64,000 nucleotides of DNA. Source: Hemerocallis citrina (Eukaryota; Streptophyta; Magnoliopsida; Asparagales; Asphodelaceae). Of the stretch, positions 32,201-46,437 are shown piece after piece. The stretch is taken from assembly GCA_017893485.1 (NCBI GenBank), contig CM030365.1, forward strand, positions 29,720,289 to 29,784,288. The letters are read 5' to 3'. The notes beneath the pieces were generated by a model. It saw nothing but the letters and a program-made list of their open reading frames with translations, did not search any database and was not told the DNA's origin. Position numbers and translations under genes: made by a program. Numbering within the stretch: the stretch's first letter is position 1; each line of letters starts with the position of its first letter.

Positions 32201-34852
32201 CCAGCGCACCCCAAGGCGAAGCACCCATCCTGATGAATCCCTTGTGAAACTACCCTCAATCTGCTTCTTCACTTCATCTTGTTCAACTGGCGCCATCCTA
32301 TAAGGAGCTTTACATATCGGAACACTACTCGACTGAACGTTGATGCAAAACTCAATGCCCGTAGTATTTTTAGAAGTTTGTTACTCGCACTTTTTTATTA
32401 TTCAAACGATTGATCTCAATAGCTACATAATCAAGAATTACATTTTTCCCATCACGCTGCAGCGGTAACCCCAATAGCTCATCCAAGAACACTGTTGGAA
32501 AATCTCGAACTACAGGAATCACCCTGACTTCCACCGAAAATCTGTTCTCTACTAGTGCCGCAACCACCTTCATGCTCCCTCTCTTCCCTTGAAAAGTCAC
32601 TACAGGTCCTCCCGCTGCCATCACTACCACCTCCTTACTTTTGCACTCAATCGTGACATCATAGATTTCCATCCAGTCGATGCCCACAATCACATTGACA
32701 CTGAAGACATCTAGCTCGATAAGGTCAATCCCAAAAGTCTTCCTCCAATATCAATATCACACCCTGCGTAATATTGATCAGTAGTCAACTCCTATTCTGA
32801 TAGCGTTGCCACCGACAGAACATGGCCCGGAAAAACCTTAGGCTCAACACCCAATACCCTAACAAATTTAGGCGACACAAAAGTATGCGAAGACCCAATA
32901 TCAAACAAAACTTTAGCGTTTATTCCATTCAACAGAACATGTCTTGTTAAAAGAGAAATCATAATATTTAATACTCAATATTATTCTCATTCAAATTTTT
33001 AATTCAATATACTTCAGCTATAAATCTAAAACTCTTGCATACCCGTAATCACGTCTTCAGAGTTGTCAACATCCTCCTCTGTTAACGCGAATACTCGCCT
33101 CTGTCTTTGCTGCTTGCCACCACCTGCGCAACCCTGCTTCAGCTGTGGGCAATTAGGCCTTATATGCCCTTTTTTGCCACATTGGAAATAAGTCTGGACC
33201 TTGCTAGCTTAGGACATGAGGTCCTAATGTGGCCCTTCTCTCCACAATTGTAGCAAGTCACCTCCTGAGCTGGCGCTGCACCTCTGCCGGGCTCACCGAA
33301 CCTGCGCCTCTTCTCTAGGAACTTGCCTCTACTATGAGTCACCGCAATCGACCTCTAGTTCTTGTTCTAGGTTTCCTACTTCAACTGGAACAGCTCCATA
33401 TCCGCTTCTATCATTGCTGCTCTTCTGACAAGCTTGTCGAACCTTCGGATTCCCGATGGTATCATCCGAGACCTTAGGTTCGACCTCAGTCCCTGCTCGT
33501 ACTTCCACGCCTTCTTAGCTTCATCTGCAATGAGCTCAGGAGCGTACCTCGATAACTGAGTGAACTTAGTCTCATACTCACTCACTGACAAGTTGCCCTT
33601 TTGTAGGCTCAAGAACTCCATTGCCTTCTTCTCTTAGAAATCTATGGGTAAATAATGGTCCCTGAACTCCTATAGGAATGCATCCCAAGTTATCGGTGCC
33701 TCGCCGAAAGTTCTCTTGACGGACAACCACCAGACACCGACATCCATCTCCAACTGCATCGTGGCTAACTTCACCTTGCTAGTCGCGGGAGTCCCTAGCA
33801 CCTCAACGATAATCTCCATCTGTATAATCCAGTTGTCGACCTCATTAGGGTCAGCCAGTCCTTCGAACACAGGCGACTTCATTCTCTTGAATTAATTCAC
33901 CTGTCTGACGGGATCCGCATTTGGATTTACTGGTCCCGGTACAGGGTTCCGACCCATCCCATAGGTCATGAAAGCATTGAAAGTATGATAAACACTGGCA
34001 ATCTCAGCTTCCAAGTCCAGTCTACCCCCATTGGAGCTTTTTACTCCTGATAAACACTCGCAATCTCAACTTCTAAGTCAAGTCTACCTCATTGGAGCTT
34101 TATACTTCATCACCGTTGCTTTTAATTCGAGGACCTGCCATTTATTCTGAGTCTACAAAATACACCACTTGGTTAGGAGAATATAATCATAAGAATTCAC
34201 ATCAATGCTCAGAACATAAATTGTTGCCAAAAATTTATATATCAAAATATCAATAAATAAATTTATTTATGAAAGTAGTACATACATCTGTTGAAAAATA
34301 ACTAATCAGCTTTATTTAAATTCAAAAAACTCAAATAATACAATCATGGTAATAATCAATCTTTGCGGCTCCTCTTAGCCTCTCGGATTTCCTCTTGCAA
34401 TACATCAAGTTTCTTCTCCATCATCTTGCAGCACTTTGTAAGATCTTGTTTCCCCCATCTGGTGTAGTTGTCCATGTGGGTGAAGCATTGCGAGTTTCCG
34501 TACTGACGCATTGCCAACTTCTTCAGCCTCACATTCATATCTATGATGGTCTGCTATTCTTATGTGAGAAGTTCATCATAGTAGGTGACATGCCATTTAT
34601 ACAGGTACACTGAAGTGACGCGATAACATAATCCTTCTTGGTCAACTTGGGTGATTCATCTGAAGATTCACCCGCAGATTCCCTAGGTGGGTGAGTAATC
34701 TCCTGAGACTCATGTGGTTCCTCTTCCTCTGGTTCTTCTTCTTATTCCTTTTCTGGGTCTTCCACCGGATCTTCCTCGGAATCCTCTAAGGGGTCCTCGA
34801 GAAAAACATTTTCTTCTTCCACGTTTTCCATAGGATCCTGATTATACGCCAT
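32201..34852 (-). pseudogene. Element O gag-protease-RT start
   Basis: Minus strand from the ATG at 34852 (MAYNQDPMENVEEEN): an acidic N-terminus, a gag core (GVWWLSVKRTFGEAPITWDAFL near 33690; EYETKFTQLSRYAPEL near 33560), two zinc knuckles (CYNCGEKGHIRTSC near 33250; YFQCGKKGHIRPNC near 33170, where the first Cys is Tyr), protease with FDIGSSHTFVS (about 32910) and GIDWM, and RT up to GALV at 32201. Many stops and shifts. An unexplained insertion of about 80 bp sits between LPLQRDGK and EFCINVQ (near 32385-32455). The layout matches chromovirus gag-pol and closely parallels element K. Confidence 0.85.
33987..34110. repeat. 62-bp tandem duplication in O gag
   Basis: Two adjacent copies starting gataaacactggcaatctc (33987) and gataaacactcgcaatctc (34049), differing at several sites. 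Confidence 0.75.
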
Positions 34853-35035
34853 CCTACAGAAAAGGAAAAAGAACATCAGTACAAGTATAAAGTAACACAA
34901 ATGCAAGTTCAAACAACTCCACATTCATGACTCTAAGACTGATACACACACTCTAATGTCCACCAAGGTACTTACTCTCTAACGTCCACCTAGGTTTATT
35001 CTCTATACCATGTTTAGAGTTACTTATTGAAGCAT

Positions 35036-35047
35036 GCTCTGATACCA
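35036..35047 (-). promoter_or_regulatory. Primer binding site of element O
   Basis: Minus strand TGGTATCAGAGC, complementary to initiator methionine tRNA, four bases after the LTR end at 35052. Confidence 0.9.
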
Positions 35048-35051
35048 CCTC

Positions 35052-35547
35052 TGTAGCTCCCCGAATTTCAACAATACAAACAAGAGACACAACTCCAGTT
35101 GCTTTACTTCAATGTAATCCAAACACACTATAAAACACAGGGAAAAATACAAATTTTCTTTACAACAATTCTTTATTACAATGCACAACGGTAATTTTAA
35201 CACATCTCAACATTTAACCTTCAGTCATCTTAAGGTACAAGCTTTAACCTTTCTCAAGCCACTTACTCGCAAATCCTGCAAAACTGACCAGAAAAGTGCG
35301 CATGTCAGTTGAATACAACTGATGCAATACAATAATAATAGTAACCTCCAAATTCTCACAATCAGAAACTTGTCGCACATCATAAATAAAACAATAATAA
35401 AAGATTCATAAAATCAACAAGTGAAACTACACTAAATGAACAAGTGTGTATCGAGAAAACAAAGGAAAAATGCATAAAACAATATCCAAGAAAACACAAT
35501 GCACACAATGTACAATAATGCATACTTGTTCAGACTCTATGCATCCC
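35052..35547 (-). repeat. 5' LTR of element O, part 1
   Basis: Starts TGTAGCTCCCCGAATTTC next to the primer site and runs to the target site of solo LTR I. It matches, inverted, the last 500 bp of LTR F (for example 'acacaatgtacaataatgca' against F near 55805). Confidence 0.88.
35305..35322. promoter_or_regulatory. Conserved LTR inverted-repeat motif (copy in O)
   Basis: TCAGTTGAATACAACTGA, perfect 7-bp arms around AATA, followed by tgcaata, 253 bp from the LTR 3' end. Confidence 0.6.
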
Positions 35548-35817
35548 TGTAGCACCCCAAATCCCCATACCGGGAACCTGAGACCCTACTCCAGGGGGCC
35601 GAACTTCAAAATAGCCACAATCACAGAAAGTACAGGAAAATTTAAAACTTTTATTCCATATAAATGTTACATTTACAGGTGTTACAATATCCAAATAAAA
35701 ATTACAAGATTTACAACAATATAATAACACTTGCATATGTCCCTTGGATTCTTGGACCAACTCGAGCTCTGTAGTACCTGTAAATCAGCTCCGGATACCT
35801 ACAAGGTGGGAGGAACG

Positions 35818-35833
35818 TCAGTACTTCGATTGA
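35818..35833. promoter_or_regulatory. Conserved LTR inverted-repeat motif (copy in I)
   Basis: tcagtacttcgattga with the flanks cg... and ...cgcaa shared with the other copies, 270 bp from the LTR 3' end. The arms are weak here. Confidence 0.4.
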
Positions 35834-36709
35834 CGCAAAGCTGATAATAACAGCAATCCTATAAATTACAATCACAACCATAATTTTATGCAAAAGAAAA
35901 GTGATGTGCAAAACAAGGGTTTAATGGATTCGAGTTCTAGTGTAGTGGTATCCCATGACCCTATGACTAGATGCAAAAAATCACATACCTGACTCTAATG
36001 CAGGCAAAACTTTGGAAACGAATGCATCCCATACTACATACGCCCCCAAATCTAGTCGTCTTTCTCCACGATTTAGGGATTCAAACGCTCGTCATGCATC
36101 CTACTCTTGTACTCAACCTGTTCCCAATAGATTGTTCGTTGCCCAAGGCGATTGCAGTTGGTCGGTCTAGTTCCGCCACTGCAGTGCCTAAGTGGTGGTC
36201 GTGTTTGCCACTCAGTACCCGCATACACAGCTCTTCAGAAAGTCACGTTGAATGCGATCGCAAGATCGATGTACCTACCAGGTACCCGTTCCTACCTGGT
36301 ACCCTGACGTTAATGATATGTGCGTTCACCCCTACCTGGGCAATGAATGGATGTATGAAGTAACCCACGTGCATAGGAACGTGATGGCCTCGATGGTCAA
36401 GTCCCCCTATCCTCCCGTTCCTTACTCAGGCAAACTTTGGGAATTAACAGATCGAGATACAAGACCGAGGACTCAATCATGAGTACCGAAAACGTATCCC
36501 TTACAATAGGAGAGTACAACACCTGACTATGGTCTTCTAGTACTAATGCAATAACAAAATCCCTAATGCATCACTCTAATCCTAGCCTCTTCTAAACACT
36601 TGGGTGAAATGAGATTGCTTCTAAAATTCTGTTCATCGACCTCTGGCCCTCGTGTTACTAGTTCGGTTCGCCACTTCCCCTAGCTTGGAGTTTGTCCAGT
36701 ACTGTGGCA

Positions 36710-36835
36710 TGCATTCATCCCTACCCGCGCAATGAATGTGTGTGTTCACCCCTCCCCGGATAATGAACTTATGTGTTTAGCCCTCCCCGGACGAAGAATT
36801 TGTACGTTCACCCCTACCCGGACAATGAACTCAAT
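36710..36835. repeat. Tandem repeats of about 32 bp in LTR I
   Basis: The motif gttcacccctacccgg (variants) recurs at 36713, 36743, 36776 and 36807, each followed by 'aatgaa' or similar. An isolated copy lies at 36323. Confidence 0.7.
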
Positions 36836-38894
36836 TTGATGGCATGGCTCGGACGTCCTATGCTTCGGTGGAAGTTCATAACTTAAGGTCGACAAACATA
36901 GGGCATCACCCTACCCTAGTGACTAACTCGAGTTACAAAATCCACTATGGGAGTCAAACAAAACCAACAATAGACATCAAACGTTCCCAGACAAAGAGTT
37001 ATCAACTCTAATGGTACACAGGGGAAAGGTCCACACAACACCTAGTCAAAACCCAAGACTAAGCAACCTAGATACAACTCCGATTAGGGTGTACAAGCCC
37101 AATTCGGAAAGGTAAGAACCTAGGCTACAACTTCCTAGTTGATCATAACCTCAAATTCTATCATCTAAGTCTTCAAAATGGCCTCTCAAGCCTCAGCCTG
37201 TGTATTTCCTGCACACGGGCTGCACCTTACCAGTAGCATAAGTCACTACCTACCCATCCGAATACTGTAAGTCCAACTTCTATGGAAAGATGTAGGTGTC
37301 CTCAACAATCCTCTAGTTGGTCACAAGTCCAAAATATGCCATTAGATCTCCTTAAAACACACATTACTCTCTAGTGTACCAGGTCACACACTAAGACATT
37401 CTCAACCAGAGCACTCAGCTCAAATCCTGGTCTCTATCCAGTATTGCAAAAATCATAATAAATCAACCACTCACTATAATCACCTCAGATAGGTCTTGTT
37501 GGAAAGGTCTTGGTGCCAACTACAATCCTCTACGAAATCACTTTCTCAAAATTCGCTCTTAAGGAACCTCAGTTATGTCATCTTTACAGGGTGTCTAATC
37601 TGACTGAATCCAATACAGTACGTGCTATAAAATCCATCATAAATCCTATACTCATCCAAAAGTCACAAAATTTACAGTAAAGAAACTAGACTTCATAAAT
37701 GACAACATGCAAAAGGTTTCATATCCAAATTCCAAGTATACACTGAGTTCTTCATGTTTCAATCAAGCACAAAGATCATCATGTTCTTTAGTCACAGTTT
37801 TAGATACTGTTGATAGATTAATTTTTAACATGCCTGTAAAATCATCCAACTAATTTTTTGATTTTTCCACAGAGTCTAGATACATGTGGGAAAACTTGGT
37901 AACAATTTCAGATTAATATCATGTGCCAATTAATTATGAAAAATCTAACAATCTCAAGTATCACAATAAACAATTTCTGCTACTGCCTTACGGTACTGTT
38001 TCACAAATGGATTTTATTAAAATACCAAACAATCTCAGAAAAATCCGACATAATTCATGAATCATTTAGACATATAAAGGAACAATATGTAGAAATTTCA
38101 TGATCAAATTTCTTGTGGTTTGATCTCGGGAAAATCTAGAATATGGCATGCAGATCAAGATTCCAGTTCTAGTTTCAGATTTCAACTTCCAATCTTTTAA
38201 ACAATTACTCTAAACTCCTACTACTACACATGCATGCAAGAAATCAACAAGAAACAAAAAGAAGGTTTAGAGAAACTCCCCACCTGGAGTTGATTGTAGA
38301 GTAGATGATGGCTTGAGCTTCACTTCTCCAAGAGTTCACTGCAAGAGCTCCTTCTTCAATCTTTTTTTCCTATCTCTCCTTCTCTTTCTTTTCTTGGGTT
38401 TGAGTTCTACAATTTTCAGAACATGAGAAGAATGAGGGGGTTTTTGATGGAAAAGAGTAAGGAAAGAGAGTGGAAAGAGGGGGTCTGGTTTTTATGGTGT
38501 AGGGGGTATAGGTTTAGGGTGGTTTTGTGAGAAAACTATAGTCTCTAGCCCTTGGTTTGGGGTACAATGGCTTGGCTGCACTATTTAGTCCTTAATTGGG
38601 TTCTTATATGAGAGATGAGAGGTTTGTCGAGTGTACGCAAGATATACCCATCGTAGTATCATACAATGATATATTTGCATATATATCATACCAAAAACTA
38701 GTGTATATACTAGTATCGGTCCTCCTCATTCTCGTGCATAATCTAGAACGCAACCATCCTCATGAACCGCCCCATAAGCCTAACCGCACACCAACAATAG
38801 CAAAACCAAACAAAGCACTGCAATCATATGCACGCATAAAGATAATATATATATACGATATATTTATAAGCATTGTACAATCCGAGGTATTACA

Positions 38895-40153
38895 ATCCCA
38901 TACTACATAGTCCAAGGATATGCCCTTAGCGTTCGCCACATTTTAGGGTTCAATCCCCCATTATGAAAAACTACATCGGTGACAGAAACAAGATTATACA
39001 CTTCGTGAATAGACCCCAGCCCCGGTATGCATCTCACCGAGCTGTACAAGTGTAAACACGTAAGCATCATTGCTCTAACTCGGGAGAATCACCTCCCTAT
39101 CGTACATTCCACGAATAGGCCTTCTGACCCTCAACACGCAGAAATACCAAATACATCTCACTTCTGGACATTCCCTAAATAGGCCTACCGACCTTGAATG
39201 TGCAAACATACTAGACAAACACAACAAAATACATAGCTCCAAAATAAATCTGCCCGACTAAAAACAGGGCCCATAATTACGTTGCCTATGTTCTGCCACA
39301 ACTCCCAATCTAGAGCCTATCCTAAAATTTGTAATAATAACAACCGGAGCCACCTACAACTAGCTCTACCCTGCCATACTTCACTTGCCAAACCAGGAAC
39401 ACTAGCCCAGCAGGCTAATTTCCTACGATCAAAAATATCCACTGCCGGTACTCTTGGGTTCGCTCAGTACCTAGTGCTCCCAACTCAACGCCTCAAGCAT
39501 CCATTTAGGGTTCTCACAATAACCCTAATCGTTATCAAAACCCCACTTGAGTTAATAATTCAAAATACTCTTTTCTGAAAAAATACTTTTCCCACCACAC
39601 CACCGATGTGAATCAAAATATCAAACATGAATATTTCATTCCAAATTTATAAACTTTTGGACATCCACAATCTCTTCATTATTCAAATTTCATATAATAA
39701 ATTGATACTACCATCAAAGACTCTTTCTTATATGGAAACCACATCCATTCCACAGAAATTCTTTAAATTCAACCTTTAAATCTCTTTTTCCGTACATACA
39801 TGAAACTCAATAAATTCTTCTAGAATTGTTATCTTCTTAAACTGAAATAAGTCTTTTTTTGATTTGGGATCTCATCCCCAAAATCTGAAATTCTTCAGTT
39901 CTAGAAATATAAAATTTTTCCTCTTTGAAAAACTAAAAATAAACCCCCTTTTAATTCCAAATTTCCAACTTTAAATACTGGAACAAATATCCCCTCAAAA
40001 CTGAGAATTTTATCTATAAAATATAGATTTGCACCCATAAAAGTATTATTTGAACACAATAAAATCTGAAAGTAAATTTCAATAAAATATGAAATTTGCA
40101 CATTCGAAACTTGATCAAAAGAATCAAATAGTCATCACACAATCACTAGAATT

Positions 40154-40184
<31 letters not shown>

Positions 40185-40185
40185 C

Positions 40186-40218
<33 letters not shown>

Positions 40219-41502
40219 GACACTCATCTGTATGCATACAAGGGTTCTCAAATCCTAACGCACAACACCACACCCAAAACAACCCAAACCAACCAAACCG
40301 AAATGCAAAAACACACCAAACAGCAACCCCAGGGTCTGCATAGTGCTCGGGCTGGCACTGTGCAACCCCCGGGTTGCTGTGCAGGCCTTGAAACCGAACC
40401 CCACAAACCCTAGATCTAGGGTTTAACACTGAAACCCTAACCCTAGTATTTTTCACATAAGAATATTTTTTTACAATGGGTTGTAATATGAAATCAATGT
40501 ATAAAATTTCTAGTTTTCCACTCCTCACGAATTCACATTAAAACATTAAGTAACTAATAAAAATTCTATGTTTTAATTACTCAAATCATGATTCTTTAAT
40601 CATACAATAAGATCTACACATCAACAATAACATATAGGTTTATTAGATCTATTTCTACAAATAAAAACTAGATCTTTTATGCATAGAAACTCCATCATTC
40701 AAGAACAAATTATTTTAGATCCATACATAATCAGGATTCAATTTTTATGCCTCAAAATCAATAATCTCATATCACATACATCTCTACAAGTACTACAATC
40801 ATGCTACATACAATCTATGACTAACAAGAGTTCATCCCTAGCATGATACTATATATTTATGGGAAAAAAACATAGCAAGAGAGTTGGAGTGTTAACCACC
40901 TCAAGAAGAAAATTGATAAAACTAGTAGTCTTCACCTCCAAGCGAAAGATCAACTCTCCAAATCTCAAAATTCACCAAAGCCAAAATAAAAAGAAGAGAT
41001 ACTGAAAGCTTCAGCCCTCAAAATATACAGGTCGGGATTTATTCTAGGGTTTCTTTGGAATGTTTACGAATTAAACCACCCTAGAAGTCCCAATTTGCAT
41101 AATTAATTATTTGTTCAATCAAATCAAATCAAAATCAAATCAAATGGATAAAATTTCATCCTCAAATTTCTCCACTGAAAAACTGGCTCGCAAAATGCAG
41201 CAACCCATTTTTTTGAATTCAAAATTTACCTCCAAACGACTTTTTACAGGAAAAAAGTTCCCTTCTTTCAAAATATTTACAAAAGTAGTTTCTCTTATTC
41301 AGAAAAATCCCAAAAATTAAAATATTTTCAATTAAAAATAAGAGAGTTTATTTAACCAATTCAAAATTCCAAAACTTGCTTTTCAAAAATATTTACACGT
41401 GCAAAATGACAATTTCAAAAAAAATCAAGATAATTAAATAAATAAATTTATTAATTATTTATTAATTCAAAATATTTTATTTAAAAATTATGGGGCGTTA
41501 CA
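38895..41502 (-). repeat. 5' LTR of element O, part 2
   Basis: Resumes LTR O after solo LTR I and ends ATGGGGCGTTACA (minus start TGTAACGCCCC). The region 39360-39510 aligns in reverse with LTR F on both sides of insertion E, which proves that E is an insertion. It contains a (cata)n/(ta)n microsatellite. The base after 41502 belongs to LTR J of element K. Confidence 0.85.
40154..40218. repeat. Microsatellite (cata)n-(ta)n
   Basis: About 45 bp of catacata repeats with an interruption, followed by about 18 bp of tatata, inside LTR O. Confidence 0.9.
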
Positions 41503-42910
41503 AATATTCTTCCTGTGGAATTTAAATTGAACCAAACTGAAACCCTCAAGCCTATTATTCCATACCCGAAATCCAACAATCCACATATACATCAATTCAT
41601 GTATCAAAACCCTAAGATTTAAATCATGGTTTTCAGTAAAAAATTAAAAGCAGTTAATAACCATCTAAAATTTTCTCTTTTTAATTAATCAATCATGAAT
41701 TTTGTGAGCAAACAATATATTTTAATCATGAATTTAAACTAATTATACTCCCTCTAAAATAATTAGCATATCATGCTCTCTACTTCTATTATTTCGTAGC
41801 AATTCTTTTTCCAATATTTGAAACTATCTTGATATTACAAAACAAATCAATGTTGGAGAACACCCACACATTTATATATTTATATTTGTACAATCTAGCA
41901 TGCTACCTCACAAAATTTAGAAAGTTAAAGGAACGCTCACCCAATTATTTCCGGAATTGATTTCTCTTAGACTCCAACGAAATGCTCCAACATGAAGCTT
42001 GAGATGACATTGAGTATGCATGTCTTTAGGGATTAATGTAGAGAGGTAGAGAGCTCGGGTATGGAGAGGAGGAGAAGAAAATAGAGACAGTGAGGAGGGA
42101 TAATGAGGTGTTGTATGATTATGCATATATATGTATATATACACATAGGGAGAGAGGATTAGGGGATTAATAATGGGGGGTTAATTGATAAGAATGAGGA
42201 GGGGCTGGCTGATGAGTTGGAGTGGATTAGGAGTAGGTTATTGGGAATTAGAAGAAAGGAAAAGAAGACTAGAAAGAGATGAGAAGGTGGAGATGACAAT
42301 GGAAAGGAGGAGAGCTCGGGTTGTAGACAGTAGAAGGCGAGAAAATGAAGGCCGAGAGAGTTAAAATGTGTATATAGATGTGTAAAGAAAGAGAGACGTT
42401 GGCTGGCTAATAAATAAGATAGTGGTGGGGATTTATAAAACCACCCATGACTCCCTAATAACTACCCACTAACTTCACCACTTTACAATAATTCAAAACC
42501 TTAAACTTAATCACAAATTCCTCTCATCCAAGTTGGTCGGCCACAGTTTTCGGTGGGGTGTGCACGGGCTTTCATTTGTGCACAAAATAATGCGTACAAT
42601 TAAAAAAAAAAAGAAGTAGCATTATCTTTAAAAATATACACTTCATTAATTTTATATATTAAATATATATTCAACACGTGCATTGAAAATACGTGTATTG
42701 CACGTATAAACAAAAATATATTTGAGTTGGCTCAAAATAGGAGAAAATAAATATCGAGAGAACGGAAAAATATTTAAATAATGGAAATGCAAAATACGTA
42801 GGATATTTGCATTAAAAATATGTTATAAATATTTTCCATAACAATACAAAATGCATGTATGTAACACATGTGCTGCAAAATTGTAATAACTCAATTTTAC
42901 GGGGTGTTAC
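41503..42910 (-). repeat. 3' LTR of element K, U3 part (LTR J)
   Basis: Ends ACGGGGTGTTAC at 42910. Its last base, a, follows on the far side of solo LTR D at 46437, where K's polypurine tract and chromodomain begin. The U3 sequence resembles LTR H (both contain tttgagtt, aacgcgtgcat-like and 'acaaaatgcatgt'-like segments). It is cut on the left by the insertion of element O at 41503. Confidence 0.75.
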
Positions 42911-45900
42911 TGTCACGCCCCGCTTCCCAAAAGGAAAACGGAATACGGATATACGACAAAGTCCAGCTAATGGCTTTCACCATTCATAAGCTGTAAGGAT
43001 CTTTTCAACAATACACAGGAATAAACAAGAAATAAGCAAGGAATAATCAACCACGCATGCATGAATAAATTTCTAAATCAACAGAATTTACTTGAAACAA
43101 AATACTTAATCTCAAATAAATCATATCTGGAAACAACAAGTAATAAGTTCTGGGACAAAAATGCCCAATACAAGATCCAAGTAGGAATAAATACAATTTA
43201 TTCAAAACAAGTAATAACTGAAGTAGGAACTATAGCCAAGCTTAGAACACTTGGTCACTTACTCCTTCGGGCAGCTGGTCACCAAATTCTGCAAATTCAA
43301 CAATTTGCAGGGAAAGAGAAAAGGAAACAATACGCCCGTTAGTGCAAGTTGTGGGCCGCATGTAGTACAACAAGAATGAAAACTGATAAACAAAATACAG
43401 ACTAGCAACAAGAAGCAAGTACTGAAATAAGTATGGAAGGAGTGTGCCAGTAAAATAGAGTAGCTAATTCTTAAACCAAGAAATAGAATCAAGTGACATG
43501 ATTAGATAAAAGGGTATAGGTGACATGTAGCGGGTATCAAGTAGCATGCAAGCGGTAAACAAGTAACATGTGTCAGGTAGCATGTACAGATAAACATGTA
43601 ATAGGAATGTGCAAGTGATCAAGTATTCTGAAGTCTTGTATTTAATCCTATCTAGGTAGGACTTCATGCGTCCCAAATTTTAGCACATGATTGTTGCATA
43701 CATGCAAGTTGCGTTTAGATTTCTTAGCGGATTATATAGGGTCGTGTACTCAGGTATTAGGTAAACAGGATCATATATCATGTAATCATATAATTATATG
43801 ACAGGTAATTATGTATTAGGTAGGACCTACGGGTCCCCTTCTGAGTACACCTTCCTATAGAGAAGTATGTAGTTAAGTAATCAAGTAAACAGGTAATTAG
43901 GATCATGTATCATGTAATCATGTAACATGTAACTAGTGGGAAACACGGGCCCCCTTCCAAGTACACATTTCTATATTTTCTACTACTAGATCTTTCCCTT
44001 AATCTCGGCTTGATTACTTGTCATTATTACTAAAGCAGGCATATACATGCACAACCAGGGCAAGAAAAGCCTGGCAAGAAACAAAGAACAAGCTCAAGTT
44101 TGATAGAAGACATGATCAGGTGACAAACAACTTATAATAGTCAGAACAACGAGACTTTCAATTCTGGACAGCAAGACGTTGTTGCACCAAATCTGAGATT
44201 CCCGTTGCCACATGAATGCAAATCTAGATCAGTCAGAAAATATAGAAACTAGACTCTCATCCGAATCCAGAGCATATACACGAGTCATATAATAACTAGA
44301 TAAACAGGGCTCAAAACAGCGTTTTATACAGAATTTATGTTCAGCCAGAAAACGCAAAGTTTTATTTATAAGCATGAAAATGGTATAAAATTACACTAAT
44401 TAAATTTATGAAAAATCCGGAAGGTTCACTATCATGTCGAGTATCAGCATATAAAATTTCATTAAAATCCATTACAGATAGCATAGTCAATTTAATTTGG
44501 AAAACAGAATGATGCAGCAAATTTATGAATCTGAAATTTTAGACACAATTATACTAAAATAGTGATAAATCACAATATACAACTCGGAAAACAAATCCTC
44601 CAAAAGGTTTGTAAAGTAGACATACTAGGATATATTTCATGTTCACAAAGTTTTAATCAAAAGTGAATGGAATCAGGTTGAAAACAGAGTCCTTTACTGA
44701 ACAACATGCAGTTTGACAATTATATGCTTAGTTTCACAAGCATGAAATAAGTTATAAAAATCATTAAACAATTCCAAAAAAATTAAGGGTTGATCCCAGT
44801 CATGTCTAGGCATACCCAGAAAAATACTAAGTCGAAATTTTAATTTTAACATCAGTTTTAAAATAATAGATCGTGTAACAATTTTATAATTCAAAATCTG
44901 GAAATTACGACACAGCTGCAGTAAAACAGCGATAACTCACACATAAAAAATTGAAATTGAGATCCCTCGAAAGTTCTGAAAAATAGACACTGAGGCCTAC
45001 GAATCATGTTCACAAAATAATTTATTTTACTGACTTAAATATGGTCTAATTTACTGTACCAATTTAAGGCAGCAGCAAAAACAAAATTTCTTTCATGCAT
45101 TTAATCAAACAACTCATCTACAATAGGTTCAAATTAGAATGTAATGCAGAAGATGATATATTGGACATTCAAATCAACATGGCATAGGTATTAACAGGTC
45201 CACAACAAGATAACACATCTAGTACATCAATCATGTAACAAAAATCCACAACATACAATAGATCATGAATAAGTTTATATACATCAAGAAATCTATCTAG
45301 ATCTAATTTATTTTCATGTAGTGTGTGTGTGACAAACTCTTGTGATTGATCATGACTACGAATGGATCAAACGAATGAGATTAAGATTTATCAAGAAATA
45401 ATCATGATGGTGAACACAAAAGTAAAACCTAGACCACATGCAGTATTTGAACTTGTATAAAGAACAAAAATAACATACAAGCTACTTGCCTTGGTGAAGA
45501 TGACGAATCCGACGGAAAAGAATAACGGGAATGGATCCCGGGTGACGAACACTAACACAAAGATCACGAACAACAGGGGAAGTTTGCGGGATGAAGTTCG
45601 ACGGCACAATAGACGGCGGGATGGGAAGTCGACGATGGAAGGACGGTGGTGGCGCGACGGGGAACGACGATGATGGGAGCACGGCAGAGGATGGCAGTAG
45701 GAAGAGGTGAGGGTGATGATGGAAGGCATTCGAGTGGAGGCTTGCGGGATGAGGGAGGTCGACATGGGCGTCGATGGTGATGGCCGAGGTGGGGGCGTGG
45801 CACAGAGTGTGCGACAGCAGTGGTTGGGTGCGACGGGCGGTTGGCAGCCACCGGCCAGTAGGGGGAGTGGTCGACGGGCACAGTGAGAGGGAGGGAGAAG

Positions 45901-46431
45901 GTGAGTTGGAGAGAGAGAGAGAGACTTGTTGTTTAGGAGATAATAAATGTAGGGGAAAGAGAAAAAATTTTGGCTAAGATTTAATGAGAACTTGGCAAGT
46001 TAGGATTTTAGAAATCAAGGGGGAGATAATGGGGGCAAGATAGAGGTGAACATGAGGAGTGATTTGAGTGAGACTGGGTAAAAGATGGTATTGGGTAGCG
46101 GGTTTAGGATCCAATAGGATGGATTGTAGGGTTCTAGGTCTAAATAGGGTAGACTGGATTAGAAATTGGATCCAAAAGGTGGAAATCAATTAATAGACAA
46201 TTAGGTCATGAACATATAATTTAGACTTAAACAAAAACATCCAGAGATTAAATGTTGACAGAAGAGTTTAAATCAAAAGATTGAAATCCCAGAATTTAAT
46301 TGACGGGAAAGAGAGAGAAAAAATAGTTTATTAAGAACGAAAAAAGATTACACGGCTCGAAAAGAACAGAAGGGTACAATCAAAAAAATAAATACATACA
46401 AAATTATAAGAAAAGGAACACTGGGGTTACA
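42911..46431 (-). mobile_element. Solo LTR D
   Basis: A single 3521-bp LTR (TGTCACGCCCCGCTTCC...CTGGGGTTACA) with a perfect duplication, gttac (42906-42910 and 46432-46436). Same family as A, B, C, E and M. Its inner block near 45490-45890 is GC-rich and CT-biased, with ORFs of 105-124 residues that are low in complexity and not credible. Confidence 0.92.
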
Positions 46432-46437
46432 GTTACA

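Larger units (their letters stand above)
35548..38894 (-). mobile_element. Solo LTR I
   Basis: A single 3347-bp LTR (TGTAGCACCCCAAATC...CGAGGTATTACA) with a perfect 5-bp duplication, atccc (35543-35547 and 38895-38899). The host LTR of element O reads 'ctatgcatccc' then 'atcccatactac', exactly continuous when compared with LTR F. No internal region and no convincing gene. Orientation is inferred from similarity of its left end to the U5 ends of O and K. Confidence 0.9.

Noticed and set aside
40124..40528. 134-codon minus ORF
   Set aside because: It includes the translated (cata)n microsatellite and lies in LTR O.
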